A DNA stretch of 21,819 nucleotides from an uncultured Oscillospiraceae bacterium (lineage in GTDB: Bacteria; Bacillota; Clostridia; Oscillospirales; Ruminococcaceae). This document shows, in pieces, positions 15,302 through 21,819 of this stretch. A program made the translations under genes and the position numbers. Position 1 is the stretch's first letter. The number at the start of each line of letters is the position of its first letter. The stretch is taken from the NCBI GenBank assembly GCA_934539585.1, contig CAKTCT010000045.1, forward strand, positions 1 through 21,819, given 5' to 3'. A model generated the notes under the pieces. The model did not search any database. It saw only the letters and a program-made list of their open reading frames with translations, and had not been told where the DNA came from.

Positions 15302-16171
15302 ATGAAAATCTCAACCGAAATCGAATCCATCGCCCTGCTGACAGGCGAGGAAAAAGCCGTGGAACTGGTGGCCAAGGCGGGCTTTGACGCATGGGATTTC
15401 TCCATGTTCGCCATGTGCGCCTACGATTGGGGCGCCGGCCGGCTCCTGCCAACGGACCACCCCCTGGCATCGCCCAACTACCTGCAATTCGCCCGGCGGC
15501 TGAAGCAGATCGGCCTGGACAACGGCATTTTCTGCAACCAGTCCCACGCGCCCTTCCCGTCCTCGGTCCCGGGAATCCGCAGCTGCCTGAAACGGGCCAT
15601 CGAGTGTACGGCGGAGGCCGGGGGCAGAATCTGCATCATCCACCCGTGCAACGACGCCTCCCCGGAGGAAAACGCCGAGATGTACGGGGAACTCCTGCCC
15701 TTCGCCAAATCCTGCGGCGTCAGGATTGCCACGGAGAACATGTACAACTGGGACCCGGTGAAGGACGAGTCCTGCTTCGCCGCCTGCGCCACCTCCCAGA
15801 GCTTCAACGCCCACCTGGACGCGGTGAACGATGACTTTTTCGTGGCCTGCCTGGACATCGGCCACGCGGAAATGCGGTCCTCCGGCTCCGGGGCGGGGAA
15901 CATGATCCGGGCCCTGGGCAGCCGCCTCCAGGCCCTCCACCTCCACGACAACGACCTCCACGGCGACTCCCACCAGATCCCGTTCTCCATGTCCATTGAC
16001 TTTGACCAGGTGGTCAAAGCACTGAAGGAGATCGGCTATTCTGGCGAGTTCACCCTGGAAGCCTCCAGCTACCTGGGAAGCGCGGGCTATACCGCGGAAA
16101 ACGCTCTGGACGGGGTGCGGAACCTGGCGGAATCCGCCAAGCGCCTGGCCCGGATGTTTGAGGAAGCATAA
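15302..16171 (+). CDS. Sugar phosphate isomerase/epimerase (xylose-isomerase-like TIM barrel)
   Basis: The start is ATG 15302 with AGGAGG upstream, giving 289 residues. The family is visible from an N-terminal GFDAWDFSMF, an HPCNDASPEENAEMY segment, TENMYNW, then CLDIGHAEM and LHLHDND, and a final FTLEASS. Conserved Glu, Asp and His in these motifs normally bind a divalent metal. Such enzymes isomerise or epimerise sugars, sugar phosphates or related hydroxyacids; the substrate here is unknown. The gene lies 49 bases after the regulator and probably shares its transcript. Chemically it fits between the kinase and aldolase of the same locus. A bidirectional terminator follows. Confidence 0.9.
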   Translation: MKISTEIESIALLTGEEKAVELVAKAGFDAWDFSMFAMCAYDWGAGRLLPTDHPLASPNYLQFARRLKQIGLDNGIFCNQSHAPFPSSVPGIRSCLKRAIECTAEAGGRICIIHPCNDASPEENAEMYGELLPFAKSCGVRIATENMYNWDPVKDESCFAACATSQSFNAHLDAVNDDFFVACLDIGHAEMRSSGSGAGNMIRALGSRLQALHLHDNDLHGDSHQIPFSMSIDFDQVVKALKEIGYSGEFTLEASSYLGSAGYTAENALDGVRNLAESAKRLARMFEEA

Positions 16172-16208
16172 AAGAACGGACTCCTGATGCTTTTCAGGAG
16201 TCCGCTTT
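16172..16208. terminator. Bidirectional terminator between convergent genes
   Basis: CGGACTCCTGA (16177–16187) pairs with TCAGGAGTCCG (16194–16204) over 11 bp with a six-base loop. CTTTT follows on the + strand and GTTCTTTT on the minus strand. It serves the isomerase gene and the convergent acetyltransferase gene. Confidence 0.85.
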
Positions 16209-16625
16209 TCATTCGATCCGATAGAGCATGTTGACCTCGTGGCAGTCCGGCTCGTCCACCACATCCGTCTCCGTAAAGCCCGCCTTTTCGTAAAGGGCCT
16301 TGGCCTGGTCGTTGCCCCAGATGTAGGTGGTGGTCAGGAACTTTGCGCCGTACCGCTCCTTCATCAGGGCGATGAGCTCCTTCAGGGCGGCGAAGCCCAG
16401 CCCCCGGCCCTGCCAGGCGTGGTCGATGGCGTAGTCCCAGAGGAAGAACCCGTCCTCCCACCTCCGGAGAAGGGCGAAGCCCACGCAGACGCCGTCCTTG
16501 AAAACGTCGAAGGCCGCTACGTCCTCCCGGGTACACTGCTTCCGGATGGACTCCTTGGAGGAGAGCCAGCGCTCCTGCTCCGGCAGAAGGCTGATTTTCA
16601 TTTCGGTGGATGGGATGAAGTTCAT
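16209..16625 (-). CDS. GNAT-family N-acetyltransferase
   Basis: The start at 16625 has AAGGAGG five bases upstream, giving 138 residues. The acetyl-CoA loop is QGRGLGFAAL (about residues 70–79), and the later NDQAKALYEKAGF is the usual GNAT C-terminal motif. The protein transfers acetyl from acetyl-CoA to an amine on an unknown target. It is encoded alone between the convergent terminator and the tRNA operon, and no clear promoter is seen upstream. The first motif is close to consensus, so I expect an active enzyme. Confidence 0.9.
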   Translation of the reverse strand: MNFIPSTEMKISLLPEQERWLSSKESIRKQCTREDVAAFDVFKDGVCVGFALLRRWEDGFFLWDYAIDHAWQGRGLGFAALKELIALMKERYGAKFLTTTYIWGNDQAKALYEKAGFTETDVVDEPDCHEVNMLYRIE

Positions 16626-16693
16626 GGGGCCTCCTTGAAAAACATAGTAGTCAACGTTGTAAGTCGGAGGGGAACGGCGGCATTTCGTGAAGG

Positions 16694-16833
16694 TTGGCTT
16701 CGCCAAGAGAAGGGACGGCTTCGCCGCCGCGAAGGATCGTGCTTCTCACGATGGAAAGGTAGGGAACGCCCGCGACCCTTCACCGCGCAGCGACTTCTCG
16801 GTGCGGAGCATCCCTTCTCGTGCCAAATGGCAC
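16694..16833. repeat. Row of short hairpins in the intergenic region before the acetyltransferase gene
   Basis: Four stem-loops stand close together: TTGGC-TTC-GCCAA (16694–16706), CGGC-TTC-GCCG (16716–16726), ATCGTG-CTTCT-CACGAT (16736–16752) and GTGCC-AAAT-GGCAC (16820–16833). The word CTTCTC recurs three times. No coding frame fits, so this may be an interspersed repeat or a decayed structured RNA. A promoter for the acetyltransferase gene is not evident in it. Confidence 0.5.
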
Positions 16834-16840
16834 ACCTCGC

Positions 16841-16880
16841 AAAAAATCCCAACTTGTCGGAAGACAAGTTGGGATTTTTT
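16841..16880 (-). terminator. Terminator of the tRNA operon
   Basis: An 18-bp perfect inverted repeat surrounds a four-base loop. On the minus strand the stem begins AAAAAATCCCAACTTGTC and closes in TTTTTT. It follows the tRNA-Cys CCA end by one base. Confidence 0.93.
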
Positions 16881-16881
16881 G

Positions 16882-16955
16882 TGGAGGCGTCACCCAGAAT
16901 CGAACTGGGGGTGAAGGAGTTGCAGTCCTCTGCCTTACCGCTTGGCTATGACGCC
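16882..16955 (-). tRNA. tRNA-Cys (GCA)
   Basis: On the minus strand the cloverleaf begins GGCGTCA and ends in an encoded CCA. The anticodon loop is CTGCAAC (anticodon GCA), and the T arm contains GTTCGATTC. It is the last gene of the operon. Confidence 0.96.
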
Positions 16956-16962
16956 AAAAAAA

Positions 16963-17038
16963 TGGAGCGGACTACGAGGCTCGAACTCGCTACCTCCACC
17001 ATGGCAAGGTGGCGCTCTACCAGATGAGCTAAGTCCGC
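16963..17038 (-). tRNA. tRNA-Gly (GCC)
   Basis: The cloverleaf begins GCGGACT and ends with encoded CCA. The anticodon loop is TTGCCAT within a CCACC/GGTGG stem. It lies 7 nt from tRNA-Cys. Confidence 0.96.
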
Positions 17039-17044
17039 ATAAAA

Positions 17045-17120
<76 letters not shown>

Positions 17121-17126
17121 ATAAAT

Positions 17127-17203
17127 TGGCGACCTGCATGGGGCTCGAACCCACGACCTCTAGCGTGACAGGCTAGCGCTCTAACCAACTGAGCTAGCAG
17201 GCC
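17127..17203 (-). tRNA. tRNA-Asp (GTC)
   Basis: The cloverleaf begins GGCCTGC and ends with encoded CCA. The anticodon loop is CTGTCAC within a CTAGC/GCTAG stem. It is the promoter-proximal gene of the four-tRNA operon. Confidence 0.96.
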
Positions 17204-17232
17204 ATTTCTGTCAAATTCAGTGAACAAAAACT

Positions 17233-17261
17233 ATTATACACATTTCGGGGCGGTTTGTCAA
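17233..17261 (-). promoter_or_regulatory. Consensus promoter of the tRNA operon
   Basis: The minus strand reads TTGACA (17261–17256), 17 nt, then TATAAT (17238–17233). Both boxes are perfect, as expected for stable RNA. An A/T-rich palindrome directly upstream may act as an UP element. Confidence 0.93.
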
Positions 17262-17262
17262 C

Positions 17263-17280
17263 GGTTTTTTTAAAAAAACC
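17263..17280. promoter_or_regulatory. Perfect 18-bp A/T palindrome between divergent promoters
   Basis: GG, seven T, seven A, then CC form a perfect palindrome directly behind the -35 of the tRNA promoter. The likely role is an UP element for RNA polymerase alpha subunits, or a DNA bend; this is an inference. Confidence 0.5.
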
Positions 17281-17304
17281 AAATTTTTTGCTCGACAAAA
17301 TCTC

Positions 17305-17333
17305 TTGATTTTCGCGGGGGACTATTATATAAT
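17305..17333 (+). promoter_or_regulatory. Promoter of the signal-peptidase-like gene
   Basis: TTGATT (17305–17310), 17 nt, then TATAAT (17328–17333). It is divergent from the tRNA promoter and about 30 bases before the gene start. Confidence 0.82.
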
Positions 17334-17364
17334 AGGAACAGACCATCTCAGAAAGGATGAAATC

Positions 17365-18018
17365 ATGAAAGCGGGAAAGACCAGCCGGATTGTCCGCATC
17401 GTCATAAGCGCTCTGCTGATCCTCTTGATCCTGGCCAGCCTGACCGGAATCTTCCTGTTCAGCGCCGGGGTGCGCAACGCGGACCAGACGGGTACCTTCA
17501 ACCTTTTCGGCCGCAGCTACCACCTGAATAAAAGCGCGGCCATGTCGCCGAATATCGAGAAAAACGACCTCATCGTGGTCCGCCATATGCCCTTTTCCAG
17601 CCTTCGGGAGGGGGACCTGATGGCCTTCTATATGGAGGAGGACGGCAAGGAGCACCTGCTCGTCCGCCGGATCCAGTCCATCCAGGGCATCACCTATACC
17701 GTGACCGACAACGCCGACGAGACCCTGGAGCTTTCAGCGGATACCTGCCGCATCCTGGGGAAAGCTACCTCCAAGAGCACCGCTCTTGGCAAGGCCGTGA
17801 TTTTCCTCCAGACCTCCGAGGGCCGGATGATCTTCTGCGGCTGGACCATTGGGATCACCCTGTTCCTGCTGGGACTGACCATCCTCATCCACCTGCTGTG
17901 GAAGCTGCTGACCGGTAAATCCGCAGTTCCTCCGGGGCCGGTGGACGCCCTGACGGGACAGCCCCTCTCTTTTGACGAACCCATCTCCCTGGAAAAATCG
18001 GGAAAACATAACAAATGA
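17365..18018 (+). CDS. Signal-peptidase-I-like membrane protein, probably inactive
   Basis: The start is ATG 17365 with GAAAGGA upstream, giving 217 residues. There is an N-terminal membrane span (about 10–33), a central extracytoplasmic domain of the signal peptidase I fold, and a second span at about 158–178. The order of motifs follows SipW/ER-type peptidases: MSPNIEKNDLIVV, then LREGDLMAF, then LLVRRIQSI, then TVTDNAD. However, the expected S-G-S-M box is S-A-A-M (near residue 55), so the nucleophile serine is alanine. The His expected in the T-H-R box is Arg. The likely state is a non-catalytic homologue; the alignment is by eye. It stands alone between the tRNA operon and phosphofructokinase, with its own promoter and terminator. 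Confidence 0.78.
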   Translation: MKAGKTSRIVRIVISALLILLILASLTGIFLFSAGVRNADQTGTFNLFGRSYHLNKSAAMSPNIEKNDLIVVRHMPFSSLREGDLMAFYMEEDGKEHLLVRRIQSIQGITYTVTDNADETLELSADTCRILGKATSKSTALGKAVIFLQTSEGRMIFCGWTIGITLFLLGLTILIHLLWKLLTGKSAVPPGPVDALTGQPLSFDEPISLEKSGKHNK

Positions 18019-18026
18019 ATCGTTTT

Positions 18027-18066
18027 AACGGACGCCGTGGACAGCCTGCGCGTCCGTTTTCTTTTT
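18027..18066 (+). terminator. Terminator after the signal-peptidase-like gene
   Basis: AACGGACGC (18027–18035) pairs with GCGTCCGTT (18050–18058), followed by a T-rich run interrupted by one C. Confidence 0.75.
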
Positions 18067-18084
18067 GCTTTATAGGAGGATATG

Positions 18085-19302
18085 ATGAGACGAAATCTGT
18101 TGGTAGCACAATCCGGCGGCCCCAGCGCGGCCATCAACGCCACCCTGGCGGGCGTCATCGCGGCGGCCCGGAAGTCGGACAAGGTAGGCCGGGTCTACGG
18201 CGCGAAGCACGGCATCGAGGGCGTTATCAAGGGCCTGCTGGTGGACCTCAGCGGCTTTACGGACTACGAAAAGCTCAAGGCCACCCCGGCCATGGCCCTG
18301 GGCTCCTGCCGGTATAAGCTGCCCCCGGTCTCCGACCCCGCGGCGGAGGACTACCTGCGCATCCGGGAGACCCTCCGGAAATACGAAATCGGCACCTTCG
18401 TCTACATCGGCGGCAACGACAGCATGGACACCGTCCGCAAGCTGTCGGAGCTTTTCGCCGGGGAAGCCGACGCCCCCGTGGTGGTGGGCGCTCCCAAGAC
18501 CATCGACAACGACCTGCCCCTTACGGACCACACCCCCGGCTACGGCAGCGCCGCCAAGTACCTGGCCGTGACCATGGGGGAGATCATCCGGGACACCTCC
18601 ATTTACGCCGTCCCCGCCGTGACCATCGTGGAGATCATGGGCCGCAACGCCGGGTGGCTGACCCTGGCGGCGGCGCTGCCCCGGTTCGTCGGCGGAGCCA
18701 AGCCGGACATCGTGGCCATCCCCGAGGTCCCCTTTGACGAAAACGAATTCCTCCGCAAGGTCCAGGAAGCCCACCGCCGCTCCCCCAACGTGGTGGCCGT
18801 GGTCAGCGAGGGCATCCGGGATAAGTCCGGCACCTACGTGGGCAGCCAGACCAAAAGCGGCGTGGTGGACACCTTCGGCCACACCTATTTAAGCGGCGTG
18901 GGCAAGTACCTGGAATGTCTGGTCACGGAAAAGATCGGCTGCAAGGTCCGGTCCATTGAGCTGAACCTGATGCAGCGCTGCTCCTCCCACCTGGCTTCCT
19001 TCCAGGACCTGGAGGAAGGCTTCGCTATCGGCCAGGAAAGCGTGGCCGCCGCCCTCCGGGGGGAAAGCGGGAAGATGGTGGCGGTCCAGCGGCTGTCCAA
19101 CACCCCCTACGCCATCCGCCTGAACACCGTGGAGGTGGCCGACGTGGCCAACCGGGAGCAGCTGGTCCCGGAAAAATGGTGGGATCTGGAGGATGCCGGG
19201 GTCCAGGCGGAGATCTGCCGCTACATCCTGCCCCTGATCAAGGGGGAAGTCCCCCAGTTCAAAAACGAATTCGGTCTGAACGACTACATTATTTTCGAAT
19301 AA
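18085..19302 (+). CDS. 6-phosphofructokinase, PPi-dependent type
   Basis: The start at 18085 is preferred over 18082 because AGGAGG (18074–18079) then lies five bases away; the protein has 405 residues. The nucleotide-binding start QSGGPSAAINA is followed by GGNDSMDT and PKTIDNDL. Asp at the fourth position of GGND, with Lys in PKTIDND, is the combination known for pyrophosphate-using enzymes; ATP-using enzymes have Gly at both. The length of about 400 residues also fits the PPi clade rather than the 320-residue bacterial ATP enzyme. It phosphorylates fructose 6-phosphate in glycolysis, reversibly when PPi is the donor. Specificity is inferred from two residues. It has its own terminator and no obvious partner genes. 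Confidence 0.93.
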   Translation: MRRNLLVAQSGGPSAAINATLAGVIAAARKSDKVGRVYGAKHGIEGVIKGLLVDLSGFTDYEKLKATPAMALGSCRYKLPPVSDPAAEDYLRIRETLRKYEIGTFVYIGGNDSMDTVRKLSELFAGEADAPVVVGAPKTIDNDLPLTDHTPGYGSAAKYLAVTMGEIIRDTSIYAVPAVTIVEIMGRNAGWLTLAAALPRFVGGAKPDIVAIPEVPFDENEFLRKVQEAHRRSPNVVAVVSEGIRDKSGTYVGSQTKSGVVDTFGHTYLSGVGKYLECLVTEKIGCKVRSIELNLMQRCSSHLASFQDLEEGFAIGQESVAAALRGESGKMVAVQRLSNTPYAIRLNTVEVADVANREQLVPEKWWDLEDAGVQAEICRYILPLIKGEVPQFKNEFGLNDYIIFE

Positions 19303-19313
19303 CTGCAAAGAAT

Positions 19314-19355
19314 AGAGACGGAACTGCGCAGAAGGCAGCTTCCGTCTCTTTTTTT
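19314..19355 (+). terminator. Terminator after phosphofructokinase
   Basis: AGAGACGGAA (19314–19323) pairs with TTCCGTCTCT (19340–19349), with an inner CTGC/GCAG stem. T residues run through 19355. Confidence 0.9.
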
Positions 19356-19479
19356 GCCGGAAATTGCCAGAGCCCGCCGCCGCTGGCTTTTCGGGAAGTG
19401 GTGGTTCTTGCCTCTGATATTCTTCCCCGGACCCTCACATAGTATAACTGCGCCTACATGGCGCGGAGGGAGAGATTTT

Positions 19480-20712
19480 ATGCGCAGGCTTGTCCGTACC
19501 GTGTCCCTTTTCGCCGCCGTTGTGACCTTTGCGGTGATGGGATTCGTTACTTACTTGAATTACCAGATACCCGACAGCTTTTACGTTTTTGACACGGAGA
19601 ATTTCTCCATGGAGCAGCTTCCGTCGGTCCAGGCGGACCCCGCGGTTCCCCAGGAGAGCCCCGCCGGGACCAGCACTTCCCGTTCCCGGGAAACGCCCCT
19701 GAAGCTCCTGGGCATCATCCCCATCAAGACCACCTATCTCCATGAGGTGGACGAACAGTACGTGGTTCCCTGCGGCACCCCCTTCGGGCTGAAAATGCTT
19801 ACCGACGGGGTAGTGGTGGTGGGCCTGAACCCGGTGGAGACCGCTTCCGGCACCCTCTATCCCGCCCGGGACGCCGGCATCCGCAAGGGCGACGTGATCC
19901 TGAAAGCCAACGGCCGGGCCGTCTCCGGCAACCAGGACCTGACAGAGCAGATCCGCCGGTGCGGCGGGAAGTCCGTGGCCTTCACCCTGCGCCGGGGGGA
20001 GGCGGAGCTGACCGTCTGCGTCACCCCGGCCAAGGCTTCCTCCGATGGGGAATACCGCTGCGGCATCTGGGTCCGGGATTCCTCGGCAGGAATCGGCACC
20101 GTGACCTTTTACGACCCGGCTACCGGGGTTTTCGGCGGCCTGGGCCACGCCGTCTGCGATGTGGACACCGGCGAGACCATGCCCCTGTCCAGCGGCCAGG
20201 TGGTGCCGGTTCAGATCAACGGCGTCCGGAAGGGCCAGGTGGGCACGCCCGGGGAGCTCCAGGGCAGCTTTCTGTCCAGCTTCGCCTGCGGGAGCCTTTC
20301 GCTGAATAACGAGACCGGGGTCTACGGCGTCCTCACCCGGAACCCCGCCCCGTCCCGGGAGGCGGTGCCTCTCTGTCTCCGCCAGGAGGTGGAGGAGGGC
20401 CCCGCCCAGATTCTGACCACCGTCGCCGGGACCACGCCGGAGCTTTACGACATCGTCATCGAAAAGGTGAACATCGGGGACAACACCCCCACCAAAAACA
20501 TGGTCATCCGCATCACCGACCAGCGGCTCCTGGAGCTGACCGGCGGCATCGTCCAGGGCATGAGCGGCAGTCCCATCCTCCAGCATGGCCGCCTGGCCGG
20601 AGCCGTGACTCACGTCCTGGTCAACGACCCCACCCGGGGTTACGGCATCTTCTCCGAAAATATGCTGGAGAACTCCAAAAAAGCCGAAATTGCCGCCAAT
20701 CCCGCCGCGTAA
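19480..20712 (+). CDS. spoIVB: SpoIVB sporulation serine peptidase (S55), PDZ-containing
   Basis: The start at ATG 19480 is preceded by GGAGGGAGAG, giving 410 residues. An N-terminal membrane span (about 7–23) precedes a variable linker. A PDZ domain follows (about 105–190, with AGIRKGDVILKANGRAV). The S55 peptidase domain comes next, with GLGHAV (His223) and the serine motif GGIVQGMSGSPI near the end. In Bacillus, SpoIVB is made in the forespore, is secreted into the space between membranes and cleaves SpoIVFA to switch on sigma-K processing. Its adjacency to spo0A is conserved across endospore formers and supports the call. The catalytic motifs look intact. No forespore-type promoter could be identified with confidence. 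Confidence 0.96.
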   Translation: MRRLVRTVSLFAAVVTFAVMGFVTYLNYQIPDSFYVFDTENFSMEQLPSVQADPAVPQESPAGTSTSRSRETPLKLLGIIPIKTTYLHEVDEQYVVPCGTPFGLKMLTDGVVVVGLNPVETASGTLYPARDAGIRKGDVILKANGRAVSGNQDLTEQIRRCGGKSVAFTLRRGEAELTVCVTPAKASSDGEYRCGIWVRDSSAGIGTVTFYDPATGVFGGLGHAVCDVDTGETMPLSSGQVVPVQINGVRKGQVGTPGELQGSFLSSFACGSLSLNNETGVYGVLTRNPAPSREAVPLCLRQEVEEGPAQILTTVAGTTPELYDIVIEKVNIGDNTPTKNMVIRITDQRLLELTGGIVQGMSGSPILQHGRLAGAVTHVLVNDPTRGYGIFSENMLENSKKAEIAANPAA

Positions 20713-20729
20713 CCGTTTATTCCTGAAAA

Positions 20730-20761
20730 TCCGACAAAATGGGAGAAAAGTTTTTGACGAA
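20730..20761. promoter_or_regulatory. Two 0A-box-like sites upstream of spo0A
   Basis: TCCGACA (20730–20736) and TGACGAA (20755–20761) each match the Spo0A box (TTCGACA or its complement TGTCGAA) at six of seven positions. They face each other about 18 bases apart, just upstream of the promoter. Autoregulation is plausible but unproven. Confidence 0.4.
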
Positions 20762-20791
20762 TTCCACAAGGTTTTTTGTGCAGAAAGAATG

Positions 20792-20820
20792 TTGAAACAT
20801 TGAATAATATGTGTTAAAAT
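20792..20820 (+). promoter_or_regulatory. Putative sigma-A promoter of spo0A
   Basis: TTGAAA (20792–20797), 17 nt, then TAAAAT (20815–20820), about 45 bases before the start codon. A GAAT word at 20802–20805 is the only hint of a sigma-H -10 and is too weak to call. Confidence 0.65.
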
Positions 20821-20870
20821 ATGAATAAATCAAAAACAGCACGAACCTTGAGCAGACGGGAGGAATTACG

Positions 20871-21662
20871 TTGGATTTGCGCAAAAAGATTTTGATCGGC
20901 GACGATTCTGCCGATTTCGGAGCGATTTGTCAGAATGCGCTGCGGGAAAAGGGCTACGATGTGGCCCTCTGCAGAAAGGACGGCTTCGAGGTCCTTTCGG
21001 GGATTTCCTCGGAGCGGCCGGACCTGGTGGTCATGAACGCCCTGATGATCCATGTGGACGCCCTGGGCATCATCCGGAGCATGAAAGGCCGGGATGACGC
21101 TCCGCGGTTCATTGTCACCTCGGCCTTCGACAACCCGTTGATTTCCCGTGAGGTCATGCAGGCTCCCAACTGTTCCTATATGCTGGAGCCCTTTGAGCTG
21201 ACGGAGCTTTACGACCGCATCGATATGCTGTTCGGCTTTGAAATGCCCCAGGCCCGGGCCCAGGCCAAGAAAGGCCCCACTGACCACGACCTGGAGCTGA
21301 TGATCACCGAAATCATCCACCAGATCGGCGTCCCCGCCCATATCAAGGGCTACCATTACCTCCGTTACGGCATTCTGCTCTGCATCAAGGATATCAGTAT
21401 GATCAGCTCGGTGACAAAACAGCTGTATCCCACCATCGCCAAGAAGTTCGGCACCACGTCTTCCCGGGTGGAGCGCGCCGTCCGCCACGCCATCGAGGTG
21501 GCCTGGGACCGTGGCGACGTGGACACCCTGGAGTCCTACTTCGGGTATACCATCCTCAATAGCCGGGGTAAGCCCACCAATTCTGAGTTTATCGCCATGA
21601 TCGCGGATAAGATCCGTATGAAGGTCCGCAGCGAAAATAACGGCATCGAGGTCCTGCCGTAA
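20871..21662 (+). CDS. spo0A: Spo0A sporulation master regulator with a degenerate receiver domain
   Basis: The start codon is TTG at 20871 behind GGGAGGAATT, giving 263 residues. The receiver domain covers residues about 1–125 and the Spo0A DNA-binding domain about 140–255, including VPAHIKGYHYLRYGI and the recognition region TTSSRVERAVRHAIEVAW, which is almost identical to Bacillus Spo0A. In the receiver the acidic pair Asp11/Asp12 is present, but the phospho-acceptor position (residue 56) is Asn, the following Pro is Ile, and the conserved Lys of the LKPF motif is Glu106. A normal phosphorelay would therefore not phosphorylate this residue. The gene follows spoIVB by 158 bases and has its own promoter. 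It is most likely the main Spo0A of this genome, with an altered way of activation. Confidence 0.94.
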   Translation: MDLRKKILIGDDSADFGAICQNALREKGYDVALCRKDGFEVLSGISSERPDLVVMNALMIHVDALGIIRSMKGRDDAPRFIVTSAFDNPLISREVMQAPNCSYMLEPFELTELYDRIDMLFGFEMPQARAQAKKGPTDHDLELMITEIIHQIGVPAHIKGYHYLRYGILLCIKDISMISSVTKQLYPTIAKKFGTTSSRVERAVRHAIEVAWDRGDVDTLESYFGYTILNSRGKPTNSEFIAMIADKIRMKVRSENNGIEVLP

Positions 21663-21695
21663 TACGCCGCAGCGTAAACAAAGAAAGTTTTCGGT

Positions 21696-21795
21696 CCAGC
21701 CTTTTTCAAAAGGCTGGCAGGGATGGAAGGGGCAGCGCCCCTTCCTCGCCCTCCGCAGAGGGCGAAATCCAACCCCGTTGCGCCTCGGGCGCAAC
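21696..21795. repeat. String of four hairpins after spo0A (interspersed repeat-like)
   Basis: Within 100 bases lie four strong stems: CCAGCCTTTT/AAAAGGCTGG (21696–21717), GGAAGGGGC/GCCCCTTCC (21725–21745), TCGCCCTC/GAGGGCGA (21746–21765) and GTTGCGCC/GGCGCAAC (21777–21795). No T-run follows any stem, so they are not classical terminators. I recall similar strings in intergenic regions of Oscillospiraceae. The element may stabilise transcripts or be a small non-autonomous repeat. Confidence 0.6.
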
Positions 21796-21819
21796 CCAAA
21801 AAGAAGGAAAGGCGGCCCG

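Noticed and set aside
19354..19479. Longer N-terminus for SpoIVB starting at 19354
   Set aside because: It begins at the phosphofructokinase terminator and has no ribosome site; ATG 19480 precedes the export segment directly.
19435..20769. Long minus-strand frame (444 codons) opposite spoIVB
   Set aside because: SpoIVB is certain from its PDZ and S55 motifs; the opposite frame is Gly/His-rich shadow sequence.
20762..20780. Terminator after spoIVB (CCACAAGG with a T-run and TTGTG)
   Set aside because: The stem is only five base pairs with the T residues inside the loop, so it would not act as a normal terminator.
20771..20830. Sigma-H promoter for spo0A
   Set aside because: Only a GAAT-like -10 is seen; no convincing AGGAATT-type -35 stands at the right distance.
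21777..21798. A third copy of the Abi-associated hairpin, because GCGCAACCC also occurs here
   Set aside because: Only the nine-base word is shared. The stem, loop and flanks differ, and it belongs to the four-hairpin string after spo0A.

Overview
The window looks like a sporulating, high-GC Clostridia genome, most likely Oscillospiraceae/Ruminococcaceae-like. The reasons are an adjacent spoIVB–spo0A pair at the right end, consensus sigma-A promoters, AGGAGG-type ribosome binding sites, and a clostridial three-serine-recombinase mobile element with a SHOCT-like small protein at the left end. No species call is possible from the sequence alone.

Region 1 (1 to about 7083) is the end of an integrated mobile element. 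It holds a DinG/XPD-type helicase that enters from outside the window, a 59-residue SHOCT-like protein that overlaps the helicase 3' end, and an Abi_2 (AbiD/AbiF) HEPN-type abortive-infection gene on the minus strand. Three serine-recombinase genes in a row follow: the first carries a one-base slip in an 8-T run, the second has no catalytic domain, and the third is cut off at its 3' end. The Abi gene is the highlight. A near-identical hairpin lies on each side of it in the same orientation, and the outer stem differs between copies by three compensatory base-pair changes (CCCGCC/GGCGGG against CTATCC/GGATAG). Both hairpins start exactly 13 nt after a -10 box. The upstream copy has a perfect TTGACA-17-TATAAT promoter and the downstream copy ends at a strong terminator. 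This looks like a structured non-coding RNA paired with an Abi toxin, carried between the SHOCT gene and the recombinases.

Region 2 (about 7083–16171) is a carbohydrate-use locus: the 3' half of an LplB-type permease, an intact LplC-type permease, a solute-binding lipoprotein fused in frame to the C-terminus of a class II aldolase, a PfkB sugar kinase, an MFS transporter, an intracellular GH5 glycosidase, a membrane-bound AraC-type regulator with its own promoter inside two nested dyads, and a xylose-isomerase-like sugar phosphate isomerase/epimerase. Two abrupt joins (near 7083 and 8905) mean that this locus has suffered deletions or rearrangement, or that the assembly is chimeric here.

Region 3 (16172–21819) is core chromosome. 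It has a GNAT acetyltransferase, a four-tRNA operon on the minus strand (transcribed Asp-Phe-Gly-Cys) with a perfect promoter and terminator, a divergent signal-peptidase-I-like protein that appears to lack its catalytic Ser and His, a PPi-type 6-phosphofructokinase, SpoIVB, and Spo0A. The Spo0A has an intact DNA-binding domain, but its receiver carries Asn at the phospho-acceptor position and Glu in place of the conserved Lys. The window ends in a string of four hairpins typical of an interspersed repeat. No gap of more than 300 bases is without an annotated gene.
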